Source of the DNA: CAWBOV01 sp963790525
Lineage (GTDB): Bacteria; Actinomycetota; Actinomycetes; Mycobacteriales; Jatrophihabitantaceae
Assembly (NCBI GenBank): GCA_963790525.1
Contig: CAWBOV010000004.1
Span: 558,001 to 622,000 of the forward strand
Length of the DNA: 64,000 nucleotides
Direction: 5' to 3'
The stretch's first letter is position 1. Each line of letters starts with the position of its first letter. A program made the position numbers and the translations under genes. The notes beneath the pieces are model-generated. The model ran no database searches. It saw only the letters and a program-made list of their open reading frames with translations, and was not told the origin of the DNA. Positions 1-8,477 of the stretch are shown piece by piece.

Positions 1-1234
1 GCAGGGCGAACGCGCGCAGGGCCGCGGACGGTGATCCTGTCGTCGCGGCCTCTATCGCCGCGCGCTCGGCTGCCTTGACCGATGCCATCAGGCCGAGCTG
101 GTGGCCGGTCAGCGGCGCGAGCGGTAGCGGGACGGCGCCTTCCGCGTCCACCCGGCAGACCGTCTCGATGACGGCGTCGGGGTCGAGCTGGGGGAGCGCC
201 GTCCCGTTGGCGACGTCGAGGATCAGTCGCCGGGGCGGGCCGCCGGTCAGCGCGTCGGCCAGCGCCAGGGCGACGGTCTCGTATCCACCGTCGCTGATGT
301 CGGCCTGCTCGCGCTCGGCTCCCGCGGGACGCAGCTCGGCGAAGTAGGTCGCGTTGCGCTCGTCGTTGGCGATCGCCCACAGCTGCGCGGCGCGCGCCGG
401 ATCGCGGGAGGCCGCCGCGTAGAACTCGTGCTGCCGCGCGCGCACGAGCTCGCCTCTGGTGTGGCCGGCAGCGCGCAGGGCCGCCAGCGCCTCGCGGGCG
501 CAGTAGAAGTAGTAGAGGTACTCGTTCGGCAGGCTGCCCAGTGCATGCAGCAGCGGCGCTCCGAACAGCCGGCCCTCCTCGAAGGACTCGACGGCCGTCG
601 CATCGGCGAGCAGAGCCGGCAACACGTCCCGGCCGTTTGAGCGCAGGGAGCGCAGCCAGCCGAGGTGGTTGAGACCGACGTAGTCCGCCTCGGCGGTCGC
701 GGGATCTGCGCCCGCCGCTACCGCCGCTCGCCGGATCAGCCCGACCGGCGAGTCGCACACCCCTATGACCCGGTCGCCGAGCCGCGGGCGCATCGCCTCG
801 ACGACGACGCCGGCGGGGTTCGTCATCGAGATCACCCAGGCGTCCGGGGCATTCCTCGCGACGGCGTCGGCCAGCGCTCGCACCTGCGGGACGCAGCGGA
901 TCGCATAGGAGATCCCTCCGGCGCCCACGGTCTCCTGCCCGATCAGTCCCCGTGCGAGGGCCTCGCGCTCGTCCCGGATGCGGCCGTCCGTCCCACCGAC
1001 CCGGATCGCGGAGAAGACCAGGTCCGCTCCGGCGAGAGCAGTGTCGAGATCGGTGGTCGCGCGGACGGGTGGCCCGCCCCGTGCGCTTCCGGCGAGGACC
1101 GACCCGATCACGGCCAGCGCCGCGGCGTCGGTGTCGTGCAGGACGAGCTCCTCGACGGGCAGCGCGGACGCCACGAGCGCGCGGTGCAGCAGTGGGACGC
1201 GGAACCCGCCCCCGCCGACGATCACCACGCGCAT
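1..1234 (-). CDS. 6-phospho-beta-glucosidase-like glycoside hydrolase family 4 (3' end cut by window edge)
   Basis: Family GH4 enzymes hydrolyse (phospho)glycosides by an NAD- and divalent-metal-dependent redox mechanism in the cytoplasm. Translating the minus strand from the ATG at 1234 gives an N-terminal Rossmann start MRVVIVGGGGFR, then GQETVGAGGISYAIR, SMTNPAG, the metal-ligand Cys in GVCDSPVGL and NHLGW, all in the order typical of GH4. About 411 codons are visible and the reading frame is open to base 1, so only a short C-terminal tail should be missing. The gene is divergent from the PfkB kinase at 1278 with a 43-bp gap, so the two probably share a promoter region and handle one sugar. 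The exact substrate (phospho-beta-glucoside or other) cannot be read from the sequence. Confidence 0.85.
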   Translation of the reverse strand, partial: MRVVIVGGGGFRVPLLHRALVASALPVEELVLHDTDAAALAVIGSVLAGSARGGPPVRATTDLDTALAGADLVFSAIRVGGTDGRIRDEREALARGLIGQETVGAGGISYAIRCVPQVRALADAVARNAPDAWVISMTNPAGVVVEAMRPRLGDRVIGVCDSPVGLIRRAAVAAGADPATAEADYVGLNHLGWLRSLRSNGRDVLPALLADATAVESFEEGRLFGAPLLHALGSLPNEYLYYFYCAREALAALRAAGHTRGELVRARQHEFYAAASRDPARAAQLWAIANDERNATYFAELRPAGAEREQADISDGGYETVALALADALTGGPPRRLILDVANGTALPQLDPDAVIETVCRVDAEGAVPLPLAPLTGHQLGLMASVKAAERAAIEAATTGSPSAALRAFAL

Positions 1235-1277
1235 GACGCCCACCCTAGGTGGGCGCCCGTGTGACGATGGAGGCCTG

Positions 1278-2321
1278 ATGGCGACCTTCGACCTCTTCAC
1301 CCAGGGCACGGTGTACTTCGACATCGTGCTCACCGGGCTGGAATCGCCGCCCTCGCGCGGGACCGAGGTACTCGCCGAGGGCATGGGCTCGTGCCCGGGC
1401 GGCATCGCCAACCTGGCCATCGCCGCGAGCCGGCTCGGGCTGCGAACCTCGCTCGGCGCGGCGTTCGGCGACGACGTCTACGGCGACTTCTGCTGGCAGA
1501 CCCTGGCCGAGCAGGAGGGCGTCGACCTGTCCCCGTCGCGGCGCTTCCACGGCTGGCACTCGCCGGTGACCGTCTCCATGGTCGTCAGCCGCGACCGGGC
1601 GATGGTGACCCACAGCCACGAGCCGCCCATGCGCGCGAGCGCGATGATCGGTGAGGTGCCGTCGGCCACGATCGGATTCGCGCACCTGGCCGACGATCCG
1701 GAGCCGTGGATCGCCGAGGCACAGGCCCAGGGCATGCTGCTGTTCGCCGACGTGGGATGGGATCCCCGTGAGGAGTGGTCACCGGCGATCTTCGATCAGC
1801 TCGCGGGCTTCCACGCCTTCCTGCCCAACAGCGTCGAGGCGATGGCCTACACGCACACCGACGACCCGCGCGATGCCCTGCACAAGTTGGCCGACGCCGT
1901 ACCCGTCGCGGTCGTGACCTGCGGCGGTCAGGGTGCGTTGGCGATCGACTCCATCAGCGGCGAGGAGGAATGGGTGCCGTCGCTGCCGGTCAACGCCCAC
2001 GACCCGACCGGTGCCGGCGACGTCTTCGGGGCGGCGTTCGTGCTAGGCACGCTGCGCTCGTGGCCCCTGCGCCAGCGCCTGGCCTTCGCCAACCTCTGCG
2101 CGGCCCTGTCCGTGCAGTACGTGGGCGGCTCGCTCGCGGCGCCGGGGTGGGGCGACATCGTGGACTGGATGGCCGGGGTGCGGGCGCGGGCGGCCGCCGG
2201 TTCCGGCTCGGCCGCCGCACTCGCCGAGGCGTACCGGTTCCTCGACGACGTCCTGCCCGACTCCGGGCGGATCGCGGTGCGGCGGGCGAGGGCGACCATC
2301 GCGAGGGCGTCGGACGCCTAG
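1278..2321 (+). CDS. PfkB-family carbohydrate kinase
   Basis: A 347-residue cytoplasmic sugar or nucleoside kinase of the ribokinase/PfkB family. The N-terminal glycine pair signature is seen in CPGGIANLA (about residues 39-47) and the C-terminal ATP and catalytic-base signature in DPTGAGDVFGAAF (about residues 241-253), where the Asp of GAGD is the expected base. The ATG at 1278 is chosen because the family homology starts directly there (MATFDLFTQGTVYFD); the frame stays open upstream but that stretch only overlaps the divergent GH4 gene. It pairs with the GH4 gene across a 43-bp divergent gap. Its stop codon shares the CTAG at 2318-2321 with the convergent guanine deaminase gene. Substrate unknown. 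Confidence 0.88.
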   Translation: MATFDLFTQGTVYFDIVLTGLESPPSRGTEVLAEGMGSCPGGIANLAIAASRLGLRTSLGAAFGDDVYGDFCWQTLAEQEGVDLSPSRRFHGWHSPVTVSMVVSRDRAMVTHSHEPPMRASAMIGEVPSATIGFAHLADDPEPWIAEAQAQGMLLFADVGWDPREEWSPAIFDQLAGFHAFLPNSVEAMAYTHTDDPRDALHKLADAVPVAVVTCGGQGALAIDSISGEEEWVPSLPVNAHDPTGAGDVFGAAFVLGTLRSWPLRQRLAFANLCAALSVQYVGGSLAAPGWGDIVDWMAGVRARAAAGSGSAAALAEAYRFLDDVLPDSGRIAVRRARATIARASDA

Positions 2322-3625
2322 ACCCCCGGGCCCGCCTCGCGCAGCGGCCGACCGCCCGCCCACACCTGGGCGACGTCGTGCGCGGTGGCCAGTGCGAAGA
2401 TCCGCGCCAGCGAGTCCGTGGGGTTCGCCGCGCGCGCCAGGTTCACCTCCAGTGGGCTGCCCGGGACGGCCGGGCGTAGCAGCACGGCGTCGAAGTCCTT
2501 GCCCGGCGTGAAGTCGCCCACCCGGTGGTCCAGGCCGAGCGCCCGGGCACCGGCGCGCGTGGACAGGTACAGCAGGTGGATCGGCGTGAGCGCCAGCCCG
2601 TCCGGACCGAGCAGCTGCTGCATGAAGTACGCCTGCAGCGCCTCCTTGCCGATGAACAATCCCGTTCCCGCGCCGACGTCGGACCCGAGCGCGACGCCGA
2701 CACCGCGGGAGACGTGCCGGCGCAGGGGGAAGAGCCCGCTGCCCAGCGCGGAGTTGCTCGTCGGGCAGTGCGCCGCCCACGCCCCCGCGGCGGCCATGAC
2801 GTCGAGTTCGTCGTCGCCGGCGTGAACGTTGTGGGCGAAGACGCTGCGGCCGGTGACGAGGCCGTGGCGGTCGTAGGTGTCCAGGTAGTGCTTCGCGTCG
2901 GGGAACAACCCCGCGACGGCGGCCATCTCGGCACGGTTCTCGTTGATGTGCGAGGTGAACCAGACGTCGTCGGTGAGCAGTTCGCGGCACCCGGCAAGCA
3001 TGGCGTCGGTCGTCGAGAGCGAGAACCGCGGCGTCACCGCGTAGCGCAGCCGCCCCCGCCCGTGCCAGCGCTCGATCAGCGCGCGCCCCTCGGCCAGCGC
3101 CCGCGCCGGCGTGGAGAGCAGGGGCCCGGGCAGGACGCGGTCACTGACGACGAGCCCGGCGGTGATGTTGAGGCCGCTGTCGGCAGCCTGGGCGAAGAAG
3201 ATGTCCATCGCGGTGGCGAAGTGCGCGCCGAAGACCAGCGCGGTGGTGGTCCCGGACCGGCCGAGACCGTCGAGGAACTCGGTCGCGGCGCCCGCGGCGT
3301 AGGCCGCCTCGGACAGGCGGCACTCCTCGGGCAGGGCGTACCTGTCCAGCCAGTCGAGCAGCGGCATCCCCAGCCCACCGATGGCCCGGATCTGCGGGTA
3401 ATGGACGTGGGTGTCGACGAACCCGGGGACGAGCACCCCGCCGGACAGGTCGTGCACGGGCTCGTCGGGATGCGCGGCCACGAGGGTGGCGTACGGCCCG
3501 CGCGCCCGGATCACGCCGTCGCGCACGAGCACGCCACCGTCGACGTCGGCCTGCAGCGCGTCGGCGGGATCGCCTGCGAACGGGTCTCCGGGGACGTCGA
3601 TCACGGTCGCGCGGTAGATCGTCAT
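2318..3625 (-). CDS. guaD: Guanine deaminase (amidohydrolase family)
   Basis: A 435-residue metal-dependent amidohydrolase expected to convert guanine to xanthine, feeding the xanthine dehydrogenase encoded just upstream. Visible family motifs are PGFVDTHVHYPQ (HxH metal ligands), SHINEN, HCPTSNSALGSG and GSDVGAGTG, matching the guanine/8-oxoguanine deaminase branch. The ATG at 3625 overlaps the stop of the preceding dehydrogenase gene as ATGA, so the two are translationally coupled; the first residues MTIYRATVIDVPGDPF fit the family N-terminus. The longer open frame upstream of 3625 is only a shadow of the dehydrogenase gene. A hydroxyatrazine or other aminohydrolase activity is possible in this superfamily, but the neighbours favour guanine. 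Confidence 0.88.
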   Translation of the reverse strand: MTIYRATVIDVPGDPFAGDPADALQADVDGGVLVRDGVIRARGPYATLVAAHPDEPVHDLSGGVLVPGFVDTHVHYPQIRAIGGLGMPLLDWLDRYALPEECRLSEAAYAAGAATEFLDGLGRSGTTTALVFGAHFATAMDIFFAQAADSGLNITAGLVVSDRVLPGPLLSTPARALAEGRALIERWHGRGRLRYAVTPRFSLSTTDAMLAGCRELLTDDVWFTSHINENRAEMAAVAGLFPDAKHYLDTYDRHGLVTGRSVFAHNVHAGDDELDVMAAAGAWAAHCPTSNSALGSGLFPLRRHVSRGVGVALGSDVGAGTGLFIGKEALQAYFMQQLLGPDGLALTPIHLLYLSTRAGARALGLDHRVGDFTPGKDFDAVLLRPAVPGSPLEVNLARAANPTDSLARIFALATAHDVAQVWAGGRPLREAGPGV

Positions 3626-6381
3626 CGGCCGGCACCGTGCTGCCCGATCATGCGCCAGACCCGGTCGCGGGAGAACGGCGTCTCGTACGGACGGGCTCCG
3701 ACGGCCCGCCGGATCGCATTGCCCAGGGCGGGCGCGACCGGGTTGTAGGGGCTCTCGCTCATCGACTTCGCGCCGAAGGGGCCCAGGTCGTCGCTGGTGT
3801 CGGCGAAGTAGACCTCGGTGGTCGGGATGTCGCCGAGCTTGGGCAGGCGGTAGGTGCGCAGGACCTGCGTGAGCAGGCGCCCCTCCTCGTCGATCGCGAC
3901 CTCCTCGTACAGCGAGCTCCCGATCCCTTGCGCGACGCCGCCCTCGACCTGCCCGCGGCACTGTGCCGGGTTCATGACCGTGCCGGCGTCGGCGGCGTGC
4001 ACGGACTGCAGGATGCGGACCTCGCCGGTCCGCACGTCGACGGCGACCCGGAATGCCTGCACGTTGAAGGCCAGGGACCGCCGGTCGCCGAACTCGTCGC
4101 CCTCAGCCACCAGTGCCGCGCCCCGCACGGCGCCGGGCGGTGCCGCGGCGATGACGTCGGCGAAGGGCACGAGCCCCTCGCCCACCCGGACACCGTCGCG
4201 TTCGAGCGTGCACGCGGCGGGTGCGACTCCGGCGACCGCCGCCGCGGCCTCCAATGCCAGCGCGCGCAGTCGGGTCGCGGCACCGTACAGGGCCTTGCCG
4301 GCCACGGTCGTCCCGGCAGAGGCGAATGCTCCTGAGTCGTAGATCGCGCCGTCGGTGTCGGAATTGGTCAGCTCGATGCGGTCCACGCCCGTGTTCATGA
4401 CGGTCGAGACGATCTGGGTGTGGACCGTCGTCGTGCCGTTGCCGAACTCGCTCGTGCCCACGCCGAGCACGTAGCGCCCGTCGGGGTGCAGGGCGACGGT
4501 GGTGCGGGCGATGTGGCCGCGCGGGGCCATGGTCGCGATCATCGCCACAGCCATGCCCTCACCCACCCGCCACTGGTCACCCGCGGGCGCGGCGACCCCG
4601 TTGCCGCGGAGCAGTGCCGCCTCGGCCAGGTCCAGGCACTGGTCGAGACCGTAGCTGCCCCACACCAGGTCCTCCTCGGGCTCGGCGTGGACCACCAGGA
4701 GCGGGTCCCCGGAGCGCACCGCGTTGCGCCGGCGCAGCTCGAACGGGTCGATCCCCAGGGTCAGGGCCAGTTCGTCCATCGCCGACTCGATCCCGAGGAT
4801 CACCTGCCCCAGGCCGTAACCGCGGAACGCGCCGGACGGAGTCGTGTTGGTGTAGACGACCTCGGCGTCGAGGCGCTTGACGGGGCAGCGGTACAGGCTG
4901 ATCGACTCGGCGCAGGCGTGGAACAGCACGCCGATCGAGTGGTTCCCGTAGGCGCCCGTGTCGGCCAGCACGTCGACCTTCATCGCGGTCAGGACGCCGT
5001 CCTCCGTCGCCCCGAGCGAGACCGCCGTGCGGAAGGGATGGCGCAGCGAGGTGCGCACGAACTCCTCCTGCCGGCTCATCTCGTACGCCACCGGCCGTCC
5101 CGTGCGCAGCACGCCGAGCGCCACGAGATCCTCGGTGAGCAGCTCCTGCTTGCCGCCGAAGCCACCACCGACGCGGGCGGTCAACACACGCACGCGATCC
5201 CGGGGTAGTTCGAGCAGGCGGCAGATCTCGTCGCGGACCAGGAACGGCACCTGGGAGCTCGTGCGCAACACGAGCCGCCCGTCCTCGGCGATCCACCCGA
5301 GCGTGCCGTGTGTCTCCAGCTGCCCGTGGGTCACCCGCTGCGTCCGCCACGTTCCGGACACGGTCACCGCCGAGCCTTCCAGCGCCATGTCCACGTCCCC
5401 GCCGATCCCGTCGTGGATCGAGGCGATGACGTTGCGCCCGGCGTCGGCGACCCGGTCCTCGGGTGTGCGGTCAGGGTGGAGCAGCGGAGCCCCGGGTGCG
5501 CGCGCCTGTTCCGGATCCACGACGGCGGGCAGGACCTCGTACTCCACGGCGATGGCGCGGCAGGCGGCGTCGGCGGCCTCGGCGGTCTCGGCGAGGACGG
5601 CGGCGACCCGCTGGCCGCGGAAGCGCACCACGTCGTCGAGCACGCGGGTGTCGTCGGGATCGTCACGGTGGTTCTCGTGACGGGCCGTGGAGAACCGCGT
5701 CCGCGGCACGTTCTCGTGGGTCAGGATCAGCACGACGCCGTCGAGTGCCGCGGCGGCCGCCGTGTCGATGGCGACGATCCGCGCATGTGCATGTGGCGAG
5801 CCGAGGACGCGCAGCACCAGGGCGCCGGTGAGGTCCGTGTCGAAGGTGTACGGCTCGGTGCCGGTCACGATCCGGCGCGCCGCGGGCGGTGTGATCGACC
5901 GCCCTACCGTGTGCCCGTCGGTGGCCGGCTCCGGTCGCGGCGCGGTGGTGCCGCGGACGCCCTCGGTGATCGCTTCGCGGATGGCGCGGTAGCCGGTGCA
6001 ACGGCAGAGGTTGCCCTTCATGACCCGGGGAAGATCCCCGAGCTGGTCCTCGCTGAGGGTCGACGCCGTGACGATCATCCCCGCCGTGCAGAAGCCGCAC
6101 TGGAACCCGAGGTTGTCGACGAACGCCTGCTGCATCGGGTGGAGCCGCTCGACCGTGCCGAGCCCGGCGACGGTGGTGATCTCGCTGCCCTCGGCGCGCT
6201 GAGCGGGGTAGATGCAGGAATGGATGGGCGCCCCGTCGAGCAGCACCGTGCAGGCGCCGCAGTCGCCGGCGTCGCAGCCCTTCTTGACCTCGAGATGGCT
6301 GTGCTCGCGCAGGAACGTCCGCAGGCACTGGCCCGCTCGCGGCTCTCCGTCCAGCTGCTCCCCGTTGACCGCGATCCTCAT
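3622..6381 (-). CDS. Xanthine dehydrogenase, fused [2Fe-2S] and molybdopterin-binding subunits
   Basis: A 919-residue protein that joins two normally separate or differently ordered parts of xanthine dehydrogenase. Residues 1-150 hold the plant-type ferredoxin motif (KKGCDAGDCGACTVLL) and the second cluster (QCGFCTAGM, GNLCRCTGYRAI). From about residue 165 onward is the molybdopterin domain with GGGFGGKQE, AFRGYGLGQ, VAQGIGSSLYEE and the C-terminal active-site Glu in GAKSMSESPYNP. It would oxidise hypoxanthine and xanthine to urate. The ATG at 6381 overlaps the FAD-subunit stop, and the stop overlaps guaD, giving a three-gene operon. The frame remains open upstream of 6381 inside the FAD gene, but similarity starts at MRIAVNGEQL. 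No separate FAD domain is present here; it is supplied by the upstream gene. Confidence 0.9.
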   Translation of the reverse strand: MRIAVNGEQLDGEPRAGQCLRTFLREHSHLEVKKGCDAGDCGACTVLLDGAPIHSCIYPAQRAEGSEITTVAGLGTVERLHPMQQAFVDNLGFQCGFCTAGMIVTASTLSEDQLGDLPRVMKGNLCRCTGYRAIREAITEGVRGTTAPRPEPATDGHTVGRSITPPAARRIVTGTEPYTFDTDLTGALVLRVLGSPHAHARIVAIDTAAAAALDGVVLILTHENVPRTRFSTARHENHRDDPDDTRVLDDVVRFRGQRVAAVLAETAEAADAACRAIAVEYEVLPAVVDPEQARAPGAPLLHPDRTPEDRVADAGRNVIASIHDGIGGDVDMALEGSAVTVSGTWRTQRVTHGQLETHGTLGWIAEDGRLVLRTSSQVPFLVRDEICRLLELPRDRVRVLTARVGGGFGGKQELLTEDLVALGVLRTGRPVAYEMSRQEEFVRTSLRHPFRTAVSLGATEDGVLTAMKVDVLADTGAYGNHSIGVLFHACAESISLYRCPVKRLDAEVVYTNTTPSGAFRGYGLGQVILGIESAMDELALTLGIDPFELRRRNAVRSGDPLLVVHAEPEEDLVWGSYGLDQCLDLAEAALLRGNGVAAPAGDQWRVGEGMAVAMIATMAPRGHIARTTVALHPDGRYVLGVGTSEFGNGTTTVHTQIVSTVMNTGVDRIELTNSDTDGAIYDSGAFASAGTTVAGKALYGAATRLRALALEAAAAVAGVAPAACTLERDGVRVGEGLVPFADVIAAAPPGAVRGAALVAEGDEFGDRRSLAFNVQAFRVAVDVRTGEVRILQSVHAADAGTVMNPAQCRGQVEGGVAQGIGSSLYEEVAIDEEGRLLTQVLRTYRLPKLGDIPTTEVYFADTSDDLGPFGAKSMSESPYNPVAPALGNAIRRAVGARPYETPFSRDRVWRMIGQHGAGR

Positions 6382-7184
6382 CGGGCGAGCTCCTCGCGGA
6401 TCTCGCCCAGCAGCACGCCACTGACCTGGCGCCGCCAGTCGGCGGGCCCCAGCGGGTCGGTGTAGTAGCCGTCCACCGCCGCGACGTCCGCCTGCAGTGT
6501 CACGGCGTCGGGAAGCCGGTCGTAGCGCAGGATCGTCGGACGCGCGGTCGCCGCGGTGATGCCGAAGACCGCGCGCCCGTCGGCGTGGACGCGACCGGTC
6601 AGCACCGCACCGGAGCGTCCGAGATCGGCGAGGGCGATCTTGCGGTAGGCGGTGCGGGCGCGCAGGGCGGCCTCGGGGAGGTGCACCGACCGCAGGACCT
6701 CGCCGGCGCCCAGGGCATTGGTTCCGTTGCCGGTGACCAGGTCCGCGACGGCGATGCGGTACGAGCTGCCGTCGGGTGTCCAGATCTCGGCGACACCGTC
6801 CAGCGCGACGCACAGGGAGACCATGCCCGCGGCGGCGAAGGACTGGCAGATGTTGCCGCCGACGGTCGCGACGTTCCACACCTTGACCGATGCGAGCAGG
6901 GCGTCGGCGCACTCGCGGAAGAGCGGGCGCGCCAGCCACCGGTCGGGCCTGTCCAGCGCGGCGAGTTCGGCGATCGTGCAGGTCGCGGCGATCGCCAGGC
7001 CACCGCCCTCGGGGTACTCCAGCGCCGCCCATCCCATCGCGGTGAGGTCGACGAGTCCGGTCGTGTCCGGCTGTGGCTCGGAGAACAGCCAGGTGCCGCC
7101 GCCGAGGATCCGCTCACCCGGGGCCAGCACCAGCTCCGCGCGGGTGCGCGCCCGGCGGTAGCTGGTGACCGCGGTCAGATCCAC
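6378..7184 (-). CDS. Xanthine dehydrogenase FAD-binding subunit
   Basis: A CoxM/XdhB-type FAD subunit of about 268 residues that passes electrons from the iron-sulfur clusters to the acceptor. Family features are LGGGTWLFSE near the N-terminus, the FAD pyrophosphate-binding stretch ATVGGNICQSF, and the C-terminal region after KIALADLGRSGAV. I place the start at the GTG at 7184: a GGGGAG Shine-Dalgarno-like sequence lies directly upstream (7189-7194, minus strand) and the protein then begins VDLTAVTSYRRARTRAEL, as expected for the family. An in-frame ATG at 7277 would add 31 unconserved residues. First gene of the minus-strand operon with the fused dehydrogenase subunit and guanine deaminase; divergent from urate oxidase. 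Confidence 0.85.
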   Translation of the reverse strand: MDLTAVTSYRRARTRAELVLAPGERILGGGTWLFSEPQPDTTGLVDLTAMGWAALEYPEGGGLAIAATCTIAELAALDRPDRWLARPLFRECADALLASVKVWNVATVGGNICQSFAAAGMVSLCVALDGVAEIWTPDGSSYRIAVADLVTGNGTNALGAGEVLRSVHLPEAALRARTAYRKIALADLGRSGAVLTGRVHADGRAVFGITAATARPTILRYDRLPDAVTLQADVAAVDGYYTDPLGPADWRRQVSGVLLGEIREELAR

Positions 7185-7370
7185 TCGTCTCCCCTCGGGC
7201 CGGCCCTTGCCGTCCTCGCCGACGACGGCCAGCAAAGCGTACGTACATGTCGGCGCCGTAACGGGCCGCGCGCGCACGGCAGTCCGTCCCGCAATACCGT
7301 CGTCATCCGGCGTCGGCCAAGCTGGAGCCCGGACGTGACAGTTCCCGCCCCTTCACGACAAGGAGCCCCG

Positions 7371-8243
7371 ATGGCGCGACTCGGCAGCAACCGCTACGGC
7401 AAGGCAGAGGTCCGGGTCGTCCGGGTCACCCGGGGGACCGGTCCCGGTGGCGCGGACCGGATCCGCGACTGGAACGTGAGCAGCTCCCTGTCCGGCGACC
7501 TGGAGGACACCCACCTGACCGGCGACAACGCCAAGGTGCTGGCCACCGACACCCAGAAGAACACCGCCTACGCCTTCGCCAAACGTCTCGGCGGCGTCGC
7601 CACCGAGGCGTACGCACTTGCCCTGGCCGAGCACTACGTGGCCACCCAGGAGGCGATCCACCGCGCCCGGATCGGCGTCGAGGAGTACGCCTGGAACCCC
7701 ATCTCCACGACCGGGCACTCCTTCGCCCGCAGCCCGGAGTTCGTGCGCACGGCCGTGGTGATCCACGACCAGGACGCCGGTACCTCGGTCGTGTCCGGGA
7801 TCAAGGACCTCGTCGTCCTGAACACGACCGATTCGGAGTTCCACGGCTTCCCGCGCGATGAGTTCACGACGCTGGCCGAGACCGACGACCGGATGCTCGC
7901 GACGCAGGTGAGCGCCCGGTGGCGGTACCGGACCACCGACGTCGACTGGGACATCGCCTTCGACACGGCGGTGGCCTCGCTGCTCGACGCGTTCGCCACG
8001 ACCTACAGTTACTCGCTGCAGCAGACGCTGTTCGCCATCGGCTCCCGCATCCTCGCCGACGTGCCCGACGTCTGCGAGGTCCGCCTGGCGCTGCCGAACA
8101 AGCACCACTTCCTCGTGGACCTTTCGCCGTTCGGGATGACGAACGACAACGAGGTCTACTACGCGGCGGATCGACCGTACGGCCTCATCGAGGGTTACGT
8201 GCTCGCCGAGGACGCCCCGGAAGAGGGTCTGGCCTGGCTGTGA
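7371..8243 (+). CDS. Urate oxidase (uricase)
   Basis: A 290-residue cofactor-free urate oxidase that converts urate to 5-hydroxyisourate. Seen in the sequence are the tandem tunneling-fold architecture and conserved stretches: an N-terminal GSNRYGKAEVRVV, TDTQKNT (catalytic Thr region), the GIKDLVVLNTTDSEFHGF segment, and IGSRILADVPDVCEVRLALPNKHHF in the C-terminal half. The ATG at 7371 follows an AAGGAG ribosome site; longer upstream reading is antisense to the FAD-subunit gene. Divergent from the xanthine dehydrogenase operon, it completes guanine to xanthine to urate to hydroxyisourate in one locus. Hydroxyisourate hydrolase, the decarboxylase and allantoinase are not in this window. Confidence 0.93.
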   Translation: MARLGSNRYGKAEVRVVRVTRGTGPGGADRIRDWNVSSSLSGDLEDTHLTGDNAKVLATDTQKNTAYAFAKRLGGVATEAYALALAEHYVATQEAIHRARIGVEEYAWNPISTTGHSFARSPEFVRTAVVIHDQDAGTSVVSGIKDLVVLNTTDSEFHGFPRDEFTTLAETDDRMLATQVSARWRYRTTDVDWDIAFDTAVASLLDAFATTYSYSLQQTLFAIGSRILADVPDVCEVRLALPNKHHFLVDLSPFGMTNDNEVYYAADRPYGLIEGYVLAEDAPEEGLAWL

Positions 8244-8325
8244 CGGGCGGCGCGCGAGTGCTTTCCGGTTCAGGCATTGCGCGAGTGTTGACCGTTGCCT
8301 GACACTGCTGCATGATTGATCCAGT

Positions 8326-8361
8326 CCCGACACCTCCCCCCGTGGGTGTCGGGATCTTCCT
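8326..8361 (+). terminator. Stem-loop terminator after urate oxidase
   Basis: CCCGACACC (8326-8334) pairs with GGTGTCGGG (8345-8353), a 9-bp perfect stem with a 10-base C-rich loop, followed by a T-rich stretch ATCTTCCTTTT. It lies 80 bases after the urate oxidase stop. A factor-independent terminator fits; the T-run is interrupted, so efficiency is uncertain. Confidence 0.6.
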
Positions 8362-8415
8362 TTTGGTGCACGCCTCCCGACAGCAGATGCGGGGCCGCGG
8401 AGGTCTGGTCAGGGC

Positions 8416-8448
8416 CAGTTACTTGCTGTAGAAAGTGTCAAGTAACTG
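8416..8448. promoter_or_regulatory. Palindromic operator-like site upstream of the luciferase-like oxidoreductase gene
   Basis: CAGTTACTTG (8416-8425) and CAAGTAACTG (8439-8448) form a perfect 10-bp inverted repeat around a 13-base spacer, 30 bases before the ATG at 8478. It is AT-richer than the surroundings and is not followed by a T-run, so a dimeric repressor site overlapping the promoter is more likely than a terminator. No regulator gene is adjacent, so the binding protein is unknown. Confidence 0.5.
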
Positions 8449-8477
8449 TTCGCTCCCGCTGACGATCGGATCTCGCC

